This document shows, piece by piece, positions 11,531-20,015 of a DNA stretch of 64,000 nucleotides. Position numbers and translations under genes: made by a program. Every line of letters begins with the position of its first letter. Position 1 is the stretch's first letter. The notes below the pieces were generated by a model, which was not told the origin of the DNA, ran no database searches, and saw only the letters and a list, made by a program, of their open reading frames with translations. Source of the stretch: PFJX01 sp040751755 (GTDB lineage: Bacteria > Pseudomonadota > Gammaproteobacteria > Burkholderiales > Thiobacillaceae). Location: contig JBFMHC010000044.1 of the NCBI GenBank assembly GCA_040751755.1, forward strand, positions 65,609-129,608. Direction: 5' to 3'.

Positions 11531-11559
11531 ATTTTACCTTTGGCCCTGGCCTCGACCAA
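11531..11559 (-). promoter_or_regulatory. Candidate sigma-70 promoter of mltD
   Basis: On the minus strand TTGGTC and TAAAAT are separated by exactly 17 bases, about 70 bases upstream of the mltD start in the gloB-mltD gap. The -10 element matches five of six consensus positions; the -35 only about three. Confidence 0.4.
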
Positions 11560-11605
11560 GGATTTTCTGGCAGCGCGGGGAAAATCGTCCCTCCCCGTGG
11601 CAGGC

Positions 11606-12382
11606 TCAGTAGTCGTCCTTCCAGCGTCGCAACGCCGCGAAGGCCTCCATCGCGCCATTTACGGACAAACCCTGATGCTGCGAAATTGCAACCTGCACGG
11701 CGGGGAGGTGGCAGCGCAGGAAGGGATTCGCCGCCCGTTCCTGGCCGATCGTCGAGGGTAGGGTGGGCAGGCCGGCCTTGCGCGCCTGTCGCGCCGCCTC
11801 GTGGCGAGCCAGGAGCGCGGGGTTGTCCGGCTCCACCTCCAGCGCGAAGCCGATGTTGGGCAGGGTGTACTCGTGCGCACAGTACACCCGCGTGTCCTCG
11901 GGCAGGGCGGCGAGCCGCCGCAGCGATTCGTGCATCTGTGCCGCCGTGCCCTCGAACAGCCGCCCGCAGCCGCAGGAGAACAGGGTGTCGCCGGTGAAGG
12001 CCAGGCCGTCGCCAACGTAGCAGACGTGGCCCAGGGTGTGCCCGGGGGTCTCCATGACCGCGAGGCGCAGGCCCAGTTCGGGCAGTTCCACCTCGTCGCC
12101 CTCGCCGACCGGGTGGGTGACGCCGGCGATGCGTTCGCGGCGCGGACCGTACACCGGTACCCGCCAGCGCTCGCCGAGGGCGGCGAGGGCGCCGGTGTGG
12201 TCGCCGTGGTGGTGGGTGACGAGGATCGCCAGCGGACGCGCCTGCTGGCTGGCAAGCCAAGTTAGAATGGCCCCTGGCTCACCAGGGTCGACCAGCACGG
12301 TCGCGGATGGGTCGCGATGCAGGTCCCGCACGGCCCAGATGTAGTTGTCGCGGAAGGCGGGGATGGCGCTGATGTCCAGCAT
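11606..12382 (-). CDS. gloB: Hydroxyacylglutathione hydrolase (glyoxalase II)
   Basis: Hydrolyses S-D-lactoylglutathione to D-lactate and glutathione, the second step of methylglyoxal detoxification. The metallo-beta-lactamase zinc motif THHHGDHTG is near residue 55; GHTLGHVCY and FTGDTLFSCGCGRLFEG provide further metal ligands, and YCAHEYTLPN is the glyoxalase II region. I start it at the codon for MLDISAIPAFRDNY (about 258 residues), four codons inside the longest frame. It diverges from the methyltransferase gene across about 35 bases. Confidence 0.96.
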   Translation of the reverse strand: MLDISAIPAFRDNYIWAVRDLHRDPSATVLVDPGEPGAILTWLASQQARPLAILVTHHHGDHTGALAALGERWRVPVYGPRRERIAGVTHPVGEGDEVELPELGLRLAVMETPGHTLGHVCYVGDGLAFTGDTLFSCGCGRLFEGTAAQMHESLRRLAALPEDTRVYCAHEYTLPNIGFALEVEPDNPALLARHEAARQARKAGLPTLPSTIGQERAANPFLRCHLPAVQVAISQHQGLSVNGAMEAFAALRRWKDDY

Positions 12383-12417
12383 GACGTTGCACACCGAGTA
12401 GAGGTCTCCCGCATTTT

Positions 12418-13143
12418 ATGCAGCCCTGGTTTGAAAGCGATGTCGGACGCTACGTGCTGGGCCGGGAACTGGCCTGGTTCGATGCCGTCAGCGCCGACCT
12501 GTTCGGCTTCAACGCGATGCAGATGGGGCAGTGCGGCGTCGACTACCTGCGTGCCAACCGCATGCCGTACCGATTCTGCGCGGCGAGCGACCGTGGCGTG
12601 CTGGCCTGCCACCCGGAGCGCCTGCCGATCGCGACGCAGAGCCTCGACCTGGTGGCCCTGCCGCATGCCCTCGAGTATTCCCCCGACCCGCACGAGCTGC
12701 TGCGCGAGGTGGAGCGCGTGCTGCGGCCGGAGGGCAGGCTGCTGATCGCCGGCTTCAATCCCTTCAGCTTCTGGGGCCTGCGTCGCGTATTCAGCACCCC
12801 TGAGGCGGAGTGGCCGTGGCAGGGGCGCTTCATCCACCTGGCGCGCCTGAAGGACTGGCTGGCCCTGCTCGGTTTCGATATCGTCGGCGGCCGCCTGGCC
12901 TGCTATGCGCCGCCCATCGACCGGGCCGCGTGGATCGAGCGCTTCGCCTTCCTGGAGGCGGCGGGCGATCGCTGGTGGGCGCTGGGCGGCGGCATCTATC
13001 TGCTGCACGCGGTGAAGCGGGTGCGCGGGATGCGCCTGATCGAGCCGAAATGGGACAAGCGTTGGCTGCCCGGCAGGGTGTGGGTGCCGACGCCGCGCAA
13101 GACCGCCGAGTGGGCGGGAACGGAACGAAACAGCGATGACTGA
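12418..13143 (+). CDS. SAM-dependent methyltransferase of the gloB-rnhA region
   Basis: A 241-residue class I methyltransferase-like protein. The recognisable core is residues 60-125: acidic/hydrophobic strands, LPHALEYSPDPHELLREVERVLRP, then RLLIAGFNPFSFWGLRR, which is the Methyltransf_11 pattern. The usual glycine-rich SAM loop is weak at the N-terminus. Genes of this type regularly lie between gloB and rnhA in betaproteobacteria; the substrate is not known to me. It overlaps rnhA by eight bases, so the two are probably coupled. Confidence 0.8.
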   Translation: MQPWFESDVGRYVLGRELAWFDAVSADLFGFNAMQMGQCGVDYLRANRMPYRFCAASDRGVLACHPERLPIATQSLDLVALPHALEYSPDPHELLREVERVLRPEGRLLIAGFNPFSFWGLRRVFSTPEAEWPWQGRFIHLARLKDWLALLGFDIVGGRLACYAPPIDRAAWIERFAFLEAAGDRWWALGGGIYLLHAVKRVRGMRLIEPKWDKRWLPGRVWVPTPRKTAEWAGTERNSDD

Positions 13144-13588
13144 GCGGAAACTGATCGACCTCTACAGCGATGGCGCCTGCAAGGGCAACCCCGGTGTCGG
13201 CGGCTGGGGCGTGCTGCTGCGCCACGGCGCCACGGAGAAGGCCCTGTGCGGTGGCGAGCGCGACACCACCAACAACCGCATGGAACTGCGCGCCGTGATC
13301 GAGGGCCTGAAGGCCCTCAACCAGCCCTGCCTGGTGCGCGTGCACACCGACTCGCAATACGTGCAGAAGGGCATCTCGGAATGGCTGCCCAACTGGATCA
13401 AGCGCGGCTGGAAGACCGCTGGCGGCGGCGCGGTGAAGAATCAGGACCTGTGGCAGGCGCTGGCCGCCGAGGCGAAGCGCCATGAGGTGTCCTGGCACTG
13501 GGTGAAGGGGCACGCCGGCCACCCGGAGAACGAACGCGCCGACGCGCTCGCCAACGAGGGCGTGCGCATGGCCATGGAGGGCAGGTGA
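13136..13588 (+). CDS. rnhA: Ribonuclease HI
   Basis: Degrades the RNA strand of RNA-DNA hybrids. The 150-residue protein carries all active-site elements: YSDGACKGNPGVGGWG with the first Asp, ELRAVIEGLKAL with Glu, HTDSQYV with the second Asp, and WHWVKGHAGHPENERAD with the loop His and last Asp. Length is standard. It overlaps the methyltransferase by eight bases and dnaQ by four, the classic rnhA-dnaQ pair. Confidence 0.98.
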   Translation: MTERKLIDLYSDGACKGNPGVGGWGVLLRHGATEKALCGGERDTTNNRMELRAVIEGLKALNQPCLVRVHTDSQYVQKGISEWLPNWIKRGWKTAGGGAVKNQDLWQALAAEAKRHEVSWHWVKGHAGHPENERADALANEGVRMAMEGR

Positions 13589-14274
13589 TGCGGCAGGTCG
13601 TGCTGGATACGGAAACCACGGGCCTGGACCCGTCGCTCGGCCATCGCGTGATCGAGATCGGCGCGGTCGAGGTGGTGAACCGCAGCGTCACGGGCGCGAC
13701 CTTCCACGTCTACCTCAACCCGGAGCGCGAGATCGACGCCGGTGCCGTGGCGGTGCACGGCATCACCAGCGAGTTCCTCGCCGACAAGCCGCGCTTCGCC
13801 AGCGTGGCGGCGGATTTCCTCGACTTCGTGCGCGACGCCGAGCTGGTGATCCACAACGCGCCGTTCGACGTCGGCTTCCTCAACGCCGAGCTGAAGCGGC
13901 TCGACGACGGCCCGCTCGGCCGCTACTGCGGCGTGCTGGACACCCTGCGCCTGGCGCGGGAGATGCATCCGGGGCAGAAGAACAACCTCGACGCCCTGTG
14001 CAAGCGCTACCAGATCGACAACTCCGGGCGCAATTTCCACGGCGCGCTGCTCGACGCGCAGCTGCTGGCGGAGGTCTATCTGGCGATGACGCGCGGCCAG
14101 GAGACCCTGGGCATCGACGTCGCCGACCATCAGGAGGCCGGCCTGCAGCAGGCGGCGGCGCCGATCCGGCGCGGCGCCCTCAAGGTGCTGCGCGCCACGG
14201 ACGCGGAACTGGCCGAGCACGCCGCCTACCTTGAGGGGCTGCGCAAGGACTGTCCGGAATTGCCGGCCTGGTGA
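13585..14274 (+). CDS. dnaQ: DNA polymerase III epsilon subunit (3'-5' proofreading exonuclease)
   Basis: Proofreading subunit of the replicative polymerase. The DEDDh exonuclease motifs are all visible: LDTETTGLDP near the N-terminus, VHGIT, HNAPFDVGFLN around residue 90, and NFHGALLDAQLLAEVY around 150 with the catalytic His and Asp. The C-terminal part (about 185-229) should bind the alpha subunit. Normal length of 229. It overlaps rnhA by four bases. Confidence 0.97.
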   Translation: MMRQVVLDTETTGLDPSLGHRVIEIGAVEVVNRSVTGATFHVYLNPEREIDAGAVAVHGITSEFLADKPRFASVAADFLDFVRDAELVIHNAPFDVGFLNAELKRLDDGPLGRYCGVLDTLRLAREMHPGQKNNLDALCKRYQIDNSGRNFHGALLDAQLLAEVYLAMTRGQETLGIDVADHQEAGLQQAAAPIRRGALKVLRATDAELAEHAAYLEGLRKDCPELPAW

Positions 14275-14283
14275 GGACGGGGC

Positions 14284-16299
14284 ATGAGGCTGCTGGCCCT
14301 CTGGGCCTTCAACGTCCTGCTGGCGGCCTCCCTGGCCCAGGCCGGCGAGCTCACGGAGGCGGACTTCCTCGGTGGTGACCTGACCGTGCTGACCGCCAGC
14401 CGCCTGGCGCAGCCGGTCATGGACGCGCCCAACGCCATCTCGGTGCTGGACCGCACGACCATCGAGGCGAGCGGCTACCACAACATCACCGACCTGTTCC
14501 GCCTCATCCCCGGCATGTACGTGGGGCAGAAGACGGGCTGGTACCACAGCGTCTCGCACACCATGGCGGACGAGTTTTCGCACCGCATGCAGGTGCTGGT
14601 GGACGGGCGCTCGATCTATCTCGCCAGTATCGGCGGGCCGCGCTGGGACACCCTGCCCCTGGCCATCGACGACATCGAGCGCATCGAGGTGGTACGCGGC
14701 CCCAATGCCGCGACCTTCGGCGCGAACGCCTTCACTGGCGTGATCAACATCATCACGCGCCACCCCGACGATGTGCGCGGGCGCATGCTGCACCTGCTCG
14801 GCGGCGACCCCTCGCACCGCGAGGGCTGGTTCCGCTGGGCCGGTGGCAGCGAGGCCGCGAGCCACCGCGTCACCGTCGGCCGGCGCGAGGACGGCGGCTT
14901 CAAGGCGCAGCTCGACGACGAGCGCTCCAATGTCCTCAACTATCGCGGCCATTTCGCGCTCTCGGAGACGCGCGGCCTGGACCTGCAGTTCGGCCTCCTC
15001 ACCGGAACGCGCGGGGTGGGCGAGTGGAGCAGCCCCACCAACCGGCCGCATGACCAGGACTTGGATTCGAGCCATTTCCAGGCCGACTATCGCGTGCAGC
15101 TCTCCCCCGCCAGCGAGTTCCTCGCCAAGGGCTATTTCAGCCACCTCAATACGGCACAGCGCGTCCCCGTCGACGGGACGCTCATCGACGCACTTTCCGG
15201 CATTCCGGGCGCCGCCTATTTCGACGAGGACATCCTCTCGCAACGCTGGCACGGCGAGGCACAGCTCAATACCGACCACGGCAACGGCGTGCGCACCGTG
15301 GTGGGGGGCTTCCTGCGCGAGGACATCGTCGGCTCGCGCCACTTCTTCAACACCGACGCCAACCTCAGCGTCGAATCGTTCGGCCTGTTCGGCCACATGG
15401 AGTGGCGCTGGTCGCCCCGCTGGCTGATGAACCTGGGCGCGTTCTGGGAGGACTACGGCGAGGTCGGCGGGCGCCTCTCGCCGCGCGCCACCCTGCACTG
15501 GCAGCCCTCGCCGCGCCACGCCTTCAGGATCGGCGTCTCCAGGGCCTATCGCAACCCCTTCCTGGTCGAACTGGAGGCCGACAAGCGGGTCACCATCCTC
15601 GACGCCGCCGGCAATCCCCTGTTCACGACCCTGCCGCACCTGCTCGCCACGAACGCGGTCGAGCCGGAGCAGATGCTCAGCCGCGAACTGGGCTACCAGG
15701 GCAGGTGGCCGGAGTCCGGCGTGGAGGTGGACCTGCGCGTCTTCAGGGAACGCATCTCCAAGTACATCAACTTCGAGTGTCCGCCCGTGGTCTACAACAC
15801 CGGCCCCAAGTCCCTGTGCAGCCTCAGCGCCAACGTGCTGGGCATCCCCCCGCTGGGCGCCGGACTGGTGGCGCGCGACGTCTTCAACCTGGGCCATGCC
15901 GTGCAGACCGGCTTCGAGTCGCAGATCAACTGGCGCGTCAATGCCGAGACGCGGCTGATCGTGAACTACGCCTTTCTCGATGTCGACAGCCAGCTCGATG
16001 AGAAGTGGTACTCGCCCAGGCATCTGGCGGGCCTGCATCTCATGCACGAAACCCCCGGCGGCATCGGCCTCATGCTGTCGCGCTACTGGACCTCGGCGTT
16101 CGAGCCGATCGGCGAGGGCCGCCTGCCCGGCATGCGGCGCTGGGACCTGAGCCTCTCCAAGCGCTTCAAGCTGGGTGACAGCCATGCACGCCTGGCGCTC
16201 GGCGTGGAGAACCTGGGCAAGGACTACCAGGAGTTCTCCCCGGACGTGAAGAACACATTCGAGACGCGCGGATACGCGCAGGTGTGGCTGGACCTCTAG
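14284..16299 (+). CDS. TonB-dependent outer-membrane receptor
   Basis: A 671-residue outer-membrane receptor with a Sec signal peptide (about 1-20, ending near SLAQA). The plug domain holds VLTASRLAQPVMDAPNAISV and IERIEVVRGPNAATFGANAF, followed by GVINIITRHP. The rest is beta-barrel sequence ending in an aromatic/hydrophobic strand (YAQVWLDL). The substrate cannot be told; the TonB box and plug resemble siderophore/vitamin receptors. It begins nine bases after dnaQ, which may only be readthrough. A CCGCCCGGGCGG palindrome lies between it and the convergent HMA gene. Confidence 0.88.
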   Translation: MRLLALWAFNVLLAASLAQAGELTEADFLGGDLTVLTASRLAQPVMDAPNAISVLDRTTIEASGYHNITDLFRLIPGMYVGQKTGWYHSVSHTMADEFSHRMQVLVDGRSIYLASIGGPRWDTLPLAIDDIERIEVVRGPNAATFGANAFTGVINIITRHPDDVRGRMLHLLGGDPSHREGWFRWAGGSEAASHRVTVGRREDGGFKAQLDDERSNVLNYRGHFALSETRGLDLQFGLLTGTRGVGEWSSPTNRPHDQDLDSSHFQADYRVQLSPASEFLAKGYFSHLNTAQRVPVDGTLIDALSGIPGAAYFDEDILSQRWHGEAQLNTDHGNGVRTVVGGFLREDIVGSRHFFNTDANLSVESFGLFGHMEWRWSPRWLMNLGAFWEDYGEVGGRLSPRATLHWQPSPRHAFRIGVSRAYRNPFLVELEADKRVTILDAAGNPLFTTLPHLLATNAVEPEQMLSRELGYQGRWPESGVEVDLRVFRERISKYINFECPPVVYNTGPKSLCSLSANVLGIPPLGAGLVARDVFNLGHAVQTGFESQINWRVNAETRLIVNYAFLDVDSQLDEKWYSPRHLAGLHLMHETPGGIGLMLSRYWTSAFEPIGEGRLPGMRRWDLSLSKRFKLGDSHARLALGVENLGKDYQEFSPDVKNTFETRGYAQVWLDL

Positions 16300-16334
16300 G
16301 CCGCGCCGCCGCCGCCCGGGCGGTCACGGGAGGA

Positions 16335-16544
16335 TCAGCCGACCACCTGGTAGCCGCCGTCCTCGATGGCCTGGCGGATCGCCTGCACGCTGCTGAGCTG
16401 GGGGTCGTGCGTCACCTCGACGCGGCCGGAGGCGAGGTCCACCTCGACGCCGCCGATGCCGGGCAGGGCCGACACCAGCCGCTTGACGCTGTTGACGCAG
16501 CCCATGCAGCTCATGCCGCCGACGTTCAATGTGATCTGGTTCAT
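16335..16544 (-). CDS. Heavy-metal-associated (HMA) domain protein, CopZ-like
   Basis: A 69-residue single HMA domain with the metal-binding motif GMSCMGC (Cys-x2-Cys, residues 10-16) and the alternating beta-alpha pattern of CopZ/MerP chaperones, ending in IEDGGYQVVG. Such proteins carry Cu(I) or another soft metal. Its start codon overlaps the flgN stop (ATGA), so it is the last cistron of a flgM-flgN-HMA unit. No P-type ATPase or copper regulator is nearby, so the link to flagellar genes is unexplained. Confidence 0.88.
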   Translation of the reverse strand: MNQITLNVGGMSCMGCVNSVKRLVSALPGIGGVEVDLASGRVEVTHDPQLSSVQAIRQAIEDGGYQVVG

Positions 16545-16999
16545 GCGCTGTCTATCGATCGGTTGGTCTGGAAAAGCCCCGTCACGCGGCCGTCCGAGCC
16601 ATACACGCTACGGCTGGAGAGGGTGTTCTGCAATACCTGCATGGCGGTCTGGGTGCGGCGCATCTGTTCGTCGAGCATGCGCGCGTTGACGCGGTTGAGC
16701 CGGTCAGCGTCGTGCGCGAGCTGCTCCAGGCGTTGCCAGGCGGGCGGCGGCACGGCGTCGCCGAACAGCTGGCCGCGCAGCGAGGCGAGGCCGGCGGGCG
16801 CGCGCGGGCCCGCCATTTCCGCGAGCCTGCGCCAGTGTTCCGCCAGCTCGCGGTTGCCCGCCTCGCGCCGCGGCAACAGGGTGGACAGGCGTTCCGCGTC
16901 CTGGGCGGCGAGGGCGGCGGATTCCTCCTCCAGCAGCGCCGTGAAGTCGGCCAGGGCCTCGCAGAGCCCGTCGATGGTGGCCTGCAGCGACGTCATCAT
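16541..16999 (-). CDS. flgN: FlgN, flagellar hook-filament junction chaperone
   Basis: Export chaperone for FlgK and FlgL. The 152-residue, largely helical protein has the FlgN profile: an N-terminal helix LCEALADFTALLEEESAALA, an acidic/basic middle and the C-terminal helix with RLNRVNARMLDEQMRRTQTA. I start it at 16999, where ATG overlaps the flgM stop (ATGA); a second ATG follows at once. The in-frame extension beyond this point is flgM read out of frame. Coupled to flgM upstream and the HMA gene downstream. Confidence 0.9.
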   Translation of the reverse strand: MMTSLQATIDGLCEALADFTALLEEESAALAAQDAERLSTLLPRREAGNRELAEHWRRLAEMAGPRAPAGLASLRGQLFGDAVPPPAWQRLEQLAHDADRLNRVNARMLDEQMRRTQTAMQVLQNTLSSRSVYGSDGRVTGLFQTNRSIDSA

Positions 17000-17301
17000 G
17001 CGCGGCGCCCCAGGTGGTCGAGGGTCTCGTTGACCATGGCATCGGCGACCGCTTCCTCGTCCACCTTGAAGGTGCCGTCGGCGATCGCCTGCCGAACCGA
17101 CTCGATCTTGCCGGCATCCGTGATCTCCAGCTCCGCGAGTCGGGCGTCGAGCTCGCGCATCTTCGCGGCGTCGCCGGTCAACGCCACCTCGTCGCGCACG
17201 CCGGGTCCTCCCTCGCCATGCACCAGGACGCGCGTCCTGCCGGCCTTCGTCTCCTTGGCGCGGGCCGGCGCGAGTGTCTTGAGGTTGTTGTCGATCTTCA
17301 T
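16996..17301 (-). CDS. flgM: FlgM, anti-sigma-28 factor
   Basis: Binds and inhibits FliA (sigma-28) until the hook is complete and FlgM is exported. The 101-residue protein begins MKIDNNLKTLAPARAK and has the C-terminal sigma-binding helices with IESVRQAIADGTFKVDEEAVADAM, the FlgM signature. A well-matched sigma-28 promoter lies about 26 bases upstream, giving the known FliA-FlgM feedback. It overlaps flgN by four bases. Confidence 0.95.
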   Translation of the reverse strand: MKIDNNLKTLAPARAKETKAGRTRVLVHGEGGPGVRDEVALTGDAAKMRELDARLAELEITDAGKIESVRQAIADGTFKVDEEAVADAMVNETLDHLGRRA

Positions 17302-17326
17302 TGGACGCTCCCAAATCTATGTGCGT

Positions 17327-17353
17327 TTATCGGCAGGCGATTCGGATCCTTTA
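17327..17353 (-). promoter_or_regulatory. Sigma-28 (FliA) promoter of flgM
   Basis: On the minus strand TAAAGGAT, then 11 bases, then GCCGATAA. The consensus is TAAAGTTT-N11-GCCGATAA, so the -10 half is perfect, spacing is exact and the -35 half matches six of eight. It lies between flgA and flgM and points at flgM. Confidence 0.88.
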
Positions 17354-17361
17354 ATGGCGGA

Positions 17362-18048
17362 TCACGGATCGATGTCCACCTCGCCGGTCTGGCTGGCGAT
17401 GCCGCGCACGATGCGGCCGCTCGGCATCTTGACCCGCACCGGGGCGCCCGCGCGCGCGGCGTTGAGGGCCTGGCCCTCCTGGGCGACGCTGAAGCCCGTG
17501 CCGCTGACGCGTACCTGCACGCGCGCGCCGGCCTGGATGACGTCCGGCAGCGCCAGGTCGAACACCATGATCGGCTGGCCGGCGGGGATCGGCCGCAGCG
17601 TCGTGGCCTTGGGCGGGATCTCGCGCGGGTAGGCGCCAGGGTCCTGCGCGTAGCGCACGGTGGCGCGCTGGACGTCGACCGCGCCGATGGGCTGGCGTGC
17701 CGGCAGCGGCCGCGTGCTGAGCAGCGCCGGGCCGCTCAGGCGGACCTCGTAGCCCAGGTAGAGCGACCAGCGCTTCGGCGCCTCGCAGCGCGCGCCGAGC
17801 GAGCCGCCGGCCCACAGCCGGCTGCCTGGCGGCAGGAAGAAACGCGGGGCGTCGCAGGCGGGCAACTGCAGGCGGCCGTCGACCGCGCCGATCTCGACGG
17901 TCTGCTGGGTGTCCGGGTACGCCCGCGCCACCTCGGCGGCGAGCCAGGCCTGGGCCTTGCGGCGCAGGCCGTCGCCGGCTTCCGCCGCGTGCGCGGGTGG
18001 CATGGCCAGGAGGGCGGCGGCCAGGAGACCGCTAGGGATGCGTTTCAT
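17362..18048 (-). CDS. flgA: FlgA, flagellar P-ring assembly chaperone
   Basis: Periplasmic chaperone for FlgI polymerisation into the P ring. The protein starts with a Sec signal peptide (MKRIPSGLLAAALLAMPPAHA). The C-terminal SAF-type region contains RPLPARQPIGAVDV, RPIPAGQPIMVFDL and GRIVRGIASQTGEVDI, all typical of FlgA. I use the ATG at 18048; another at 18060 would add four residues. It is upstream of and codirectional with flgM, which has its own sigma-28 promoter. Confidence 0.93.
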   Translation of the reverse strand: MKRIPSGLLAAALLAMPPAHAAEAGDGLRRKAQAWLAAEVARAYPDTQQTVEIGAVDGRLQLPACDAPRFFLPPGSRLWAGGSLGARCEAPKRWSLYLGYEVRLSGPALLSTRPLPARQPIGAVDVQRATVRYAQDPGAYPREIPPKATTLRPIPAGQPIMVFDLALPDVIQAGARVQVRVSGTGFSVAQEGQALNAARAGAPVRVKMPSGRIVRGIASQTGEVDIDP

Positions 18049-18119
18049 GGGCACGATCAAAAAGTGGCGAACCTGGGTTCAAGACGTATACATTGCGCGA
18101 AAAGTTTACCGACCCGGAC

Positions 18120-19797
18120 ATGGCAAAGCCCACACAAAGCAGCACGCAAGCCAAACAACCCGCGGAAATCGCCCGCGAGGCCATCCGATTGCTGGCCACG
18201 CGCCGCCAGCCGCCGACCCCCGAGAATTTCCAGCTGGCCTATTGCGAGGTTGCCGGCATCGAGCCCCCTGGCCCGGAAAAGGCCGCCGAGACCGGCGCGG
18301 AGAAGGCGGAGTCGAGGCAGGAGCCGCGCTGGGCCGACACCCTGCGGCCGCTGTTCAAGCAATGGGACGCGCGCCAGAGTGGCCTCACCCAGGCGCGCAA
18401 GCGTGAGATGCTGGAGCGGGTGCTGATCAACTTCGGCAACGATGCCCCGGCCCTGCAGGAAAAGCTCCTCGCGCTGAGCCACTCCTGGGCAGGCAGCGCG
18501 CCGGCGGACAGCGTGCTCGGCGAGGTGGCCGAGGAGGGGGGGGGAGGCGCCCGGCGGCAGGGCGGTGCCTGCCGAGGCAGGTGGAGAGCCGGAAAAAGCG
18601 ACGACGGCCTGCCGCCCCATCGTCTCCGCCCTCGCCGAGCACTTCCGCCTGCTCGCGGACAGCTGCGAGGAGCGTTGCCCCGAGTTGGCGCGGCGCGCCG
18701 GCGATCTGGGCCGCGAGATCGCGCGCGCCGACGGGCTGACGCCGCCGCAGCTCGATGCCTGGTCGGCGTTGTGGCGCGACGTGCTCATGCATGGCGAGGA
18801 CGACCACGGCCTCGCCACCGGCCTCAAGCGCCTGGTCGGCCTGCTGTTCCTCAACATTGGTGAGCTGGTGGGCGACGAGGCCTGGCTGTCCGGCCAGCTC
18901 GCCACCATGCAGAACCTGATGGCCGGCGACCTGCAGGTCGACGCCCTGCTGGAGGCCGAGCGCAGCCTGCGCGAGCTGGCGTACAAACAGGGGGTGATCA
19001 AGGGCAGCCTGGACGAGGCGAGGGCGAAGCTGAAGACCCTCATCACCACCTTCATCGACCGCATCGGCGAGATGAGCCAGAGCACCGCCGGCTACCACGA
19101 ACGCATCGACGTGTATTCCGAGAAGATCAGCCAGGCCGCCGACCTTTCGGAACTGGGCGATGTCGTCGAGGGCCTGTCCGCCGACGTCGCCGGCGTGCGC
19201 GACGCCCTGCGCCGCAGCCACGGCGAACTGCTCGACGCGCGCACGCAGGCCGAGCAGGCGGAGGCGCGCATCCGCGCACTGGAGCAGGAACTGGCGCAGG
19301 TCTCGGTGCTGGTGCGCGAGGACCAGCTCACCGGCGCGCTCAACCGGCGCGGTATGGACGAGGCCTTCGCGCGCGAGCTGGCGCGCACGCAGCGGCTTGG
19401 CGCGCCGCTGTCGATCGGCCTGCTCGACATCGACCACTTCAAGAAGCTCAACGACAGCCTCGGCCACCAGGCCGGCGACCAGGCGCTGCGCCACCTCGCG
19501 CAGGTGGTGAAGGGCATGCTGCGCCCCACCGACACCCTGGCGCGCTACGGCGGCGAGGAGTTCCTCATCCTGCTGCCCAACACCGCCGCCGAGGAGGCCG
19601 CCGAAGTGCTCAAGCGCGTGCAGCGCGCGCTCACCAAGGCCTTCTTCATGCACGAGAACGAGCGCGTGCTGATCACCTTCAGCGCCGGCGTCGCGCAGTG
19701 GCTGGCGGGCGAGGACGAGACCGCCATGCTCGCGCGCGCCGACGCCGCCATGTACCGCGCCAAGCAGGCCGGCCGCAACCGCGTCGAGACCGGCTGA
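18120..19797 (+). CDS. GGDEF diguanylate cyclase, frame broken at a nine-G run
   Basis: A probable diguanylate cyclase making c-di-GMP. The 5' part is read from ATG 18120 in one frame; the rest continues in the next frame, whose own GTG at 18565 gives 410 residues. The frames join if the G run at 18536-18544 has eight instead of nine bases, giving a protein of about 558. The 3' part has a helical region, a coiled coil (about 19200-19310) and a GGDEF domain with active-site RYGGEEF. An RxxD product-inhibition site (RPTD) sits five residues before GGEEF. It is adjacent to flagellar genes. This could be phase variation, recent decay or a base-calling error. Confidence 0.82.
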
Positions 19798-19801
19798 TCC
19801 C

Positions 19802-19829
19802 GCCGGCACCCACCCTGCGGTGGGCCGGC
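19802..19829 (+). terminator. Strong hairpin downstream of the diguanylate cyclase
   Basis: GCCGG, CCCACC, a CTGC loop, GGTGGG and CCGGC form a long GC stem with a two-base bulge, starting four bases after the stop codon. There is no proper T-run, so termination is a guess. Confidence 0.4.
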
Positions 19830-19943
19830 AAGCCCGGCAACTCTTGCCGCTTTCCCGGCGGCGCCGCCAGACAATCTTGCCGTCATCGCCCGTCCCGGGA
19901 TAACAACCCATAAAAATCAATGTGTTGTCGGTGTTTTTTGAGC

Positions 19944-19959
19944 TGGCACGCCAATTGCT
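19944..19959 (+). promoter_or_regulatory. Sigma-54 promoter of the flgB operon
   Basis: TGGCACG-CCAA-TTGCT matches the -24/-12 consensus TGGCAC-N5-TTGC exactly. It lies about 57 bases before flgB. RpoN-dependent expression of the hook-basal-body operon, through an FlrC/FleQ-type activator, is known in many polar flagellates. No activator gene is in the window. Confidence 0.88.
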
Positions 19960-20015
19960 CTCATTCCGCCAGGATAGTGCAACCCCAACGCCACGGCGTG
20001 GCGACGGAGCCCGGA

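Noticed and set aside
13441..16185. Long minus-strand frame opposite dnaQ and the TonB receptor
   Set aside because: Antisense to two clear genes, no recognisable domain, no ribosome site.
16311..16322. CCGCCCGGGCGG palindrome between the TonB receptor and the HMA gene as a terminator
   Set aside because: No T-run on either strand; a short GC palindrome is expected by chance in this composition.
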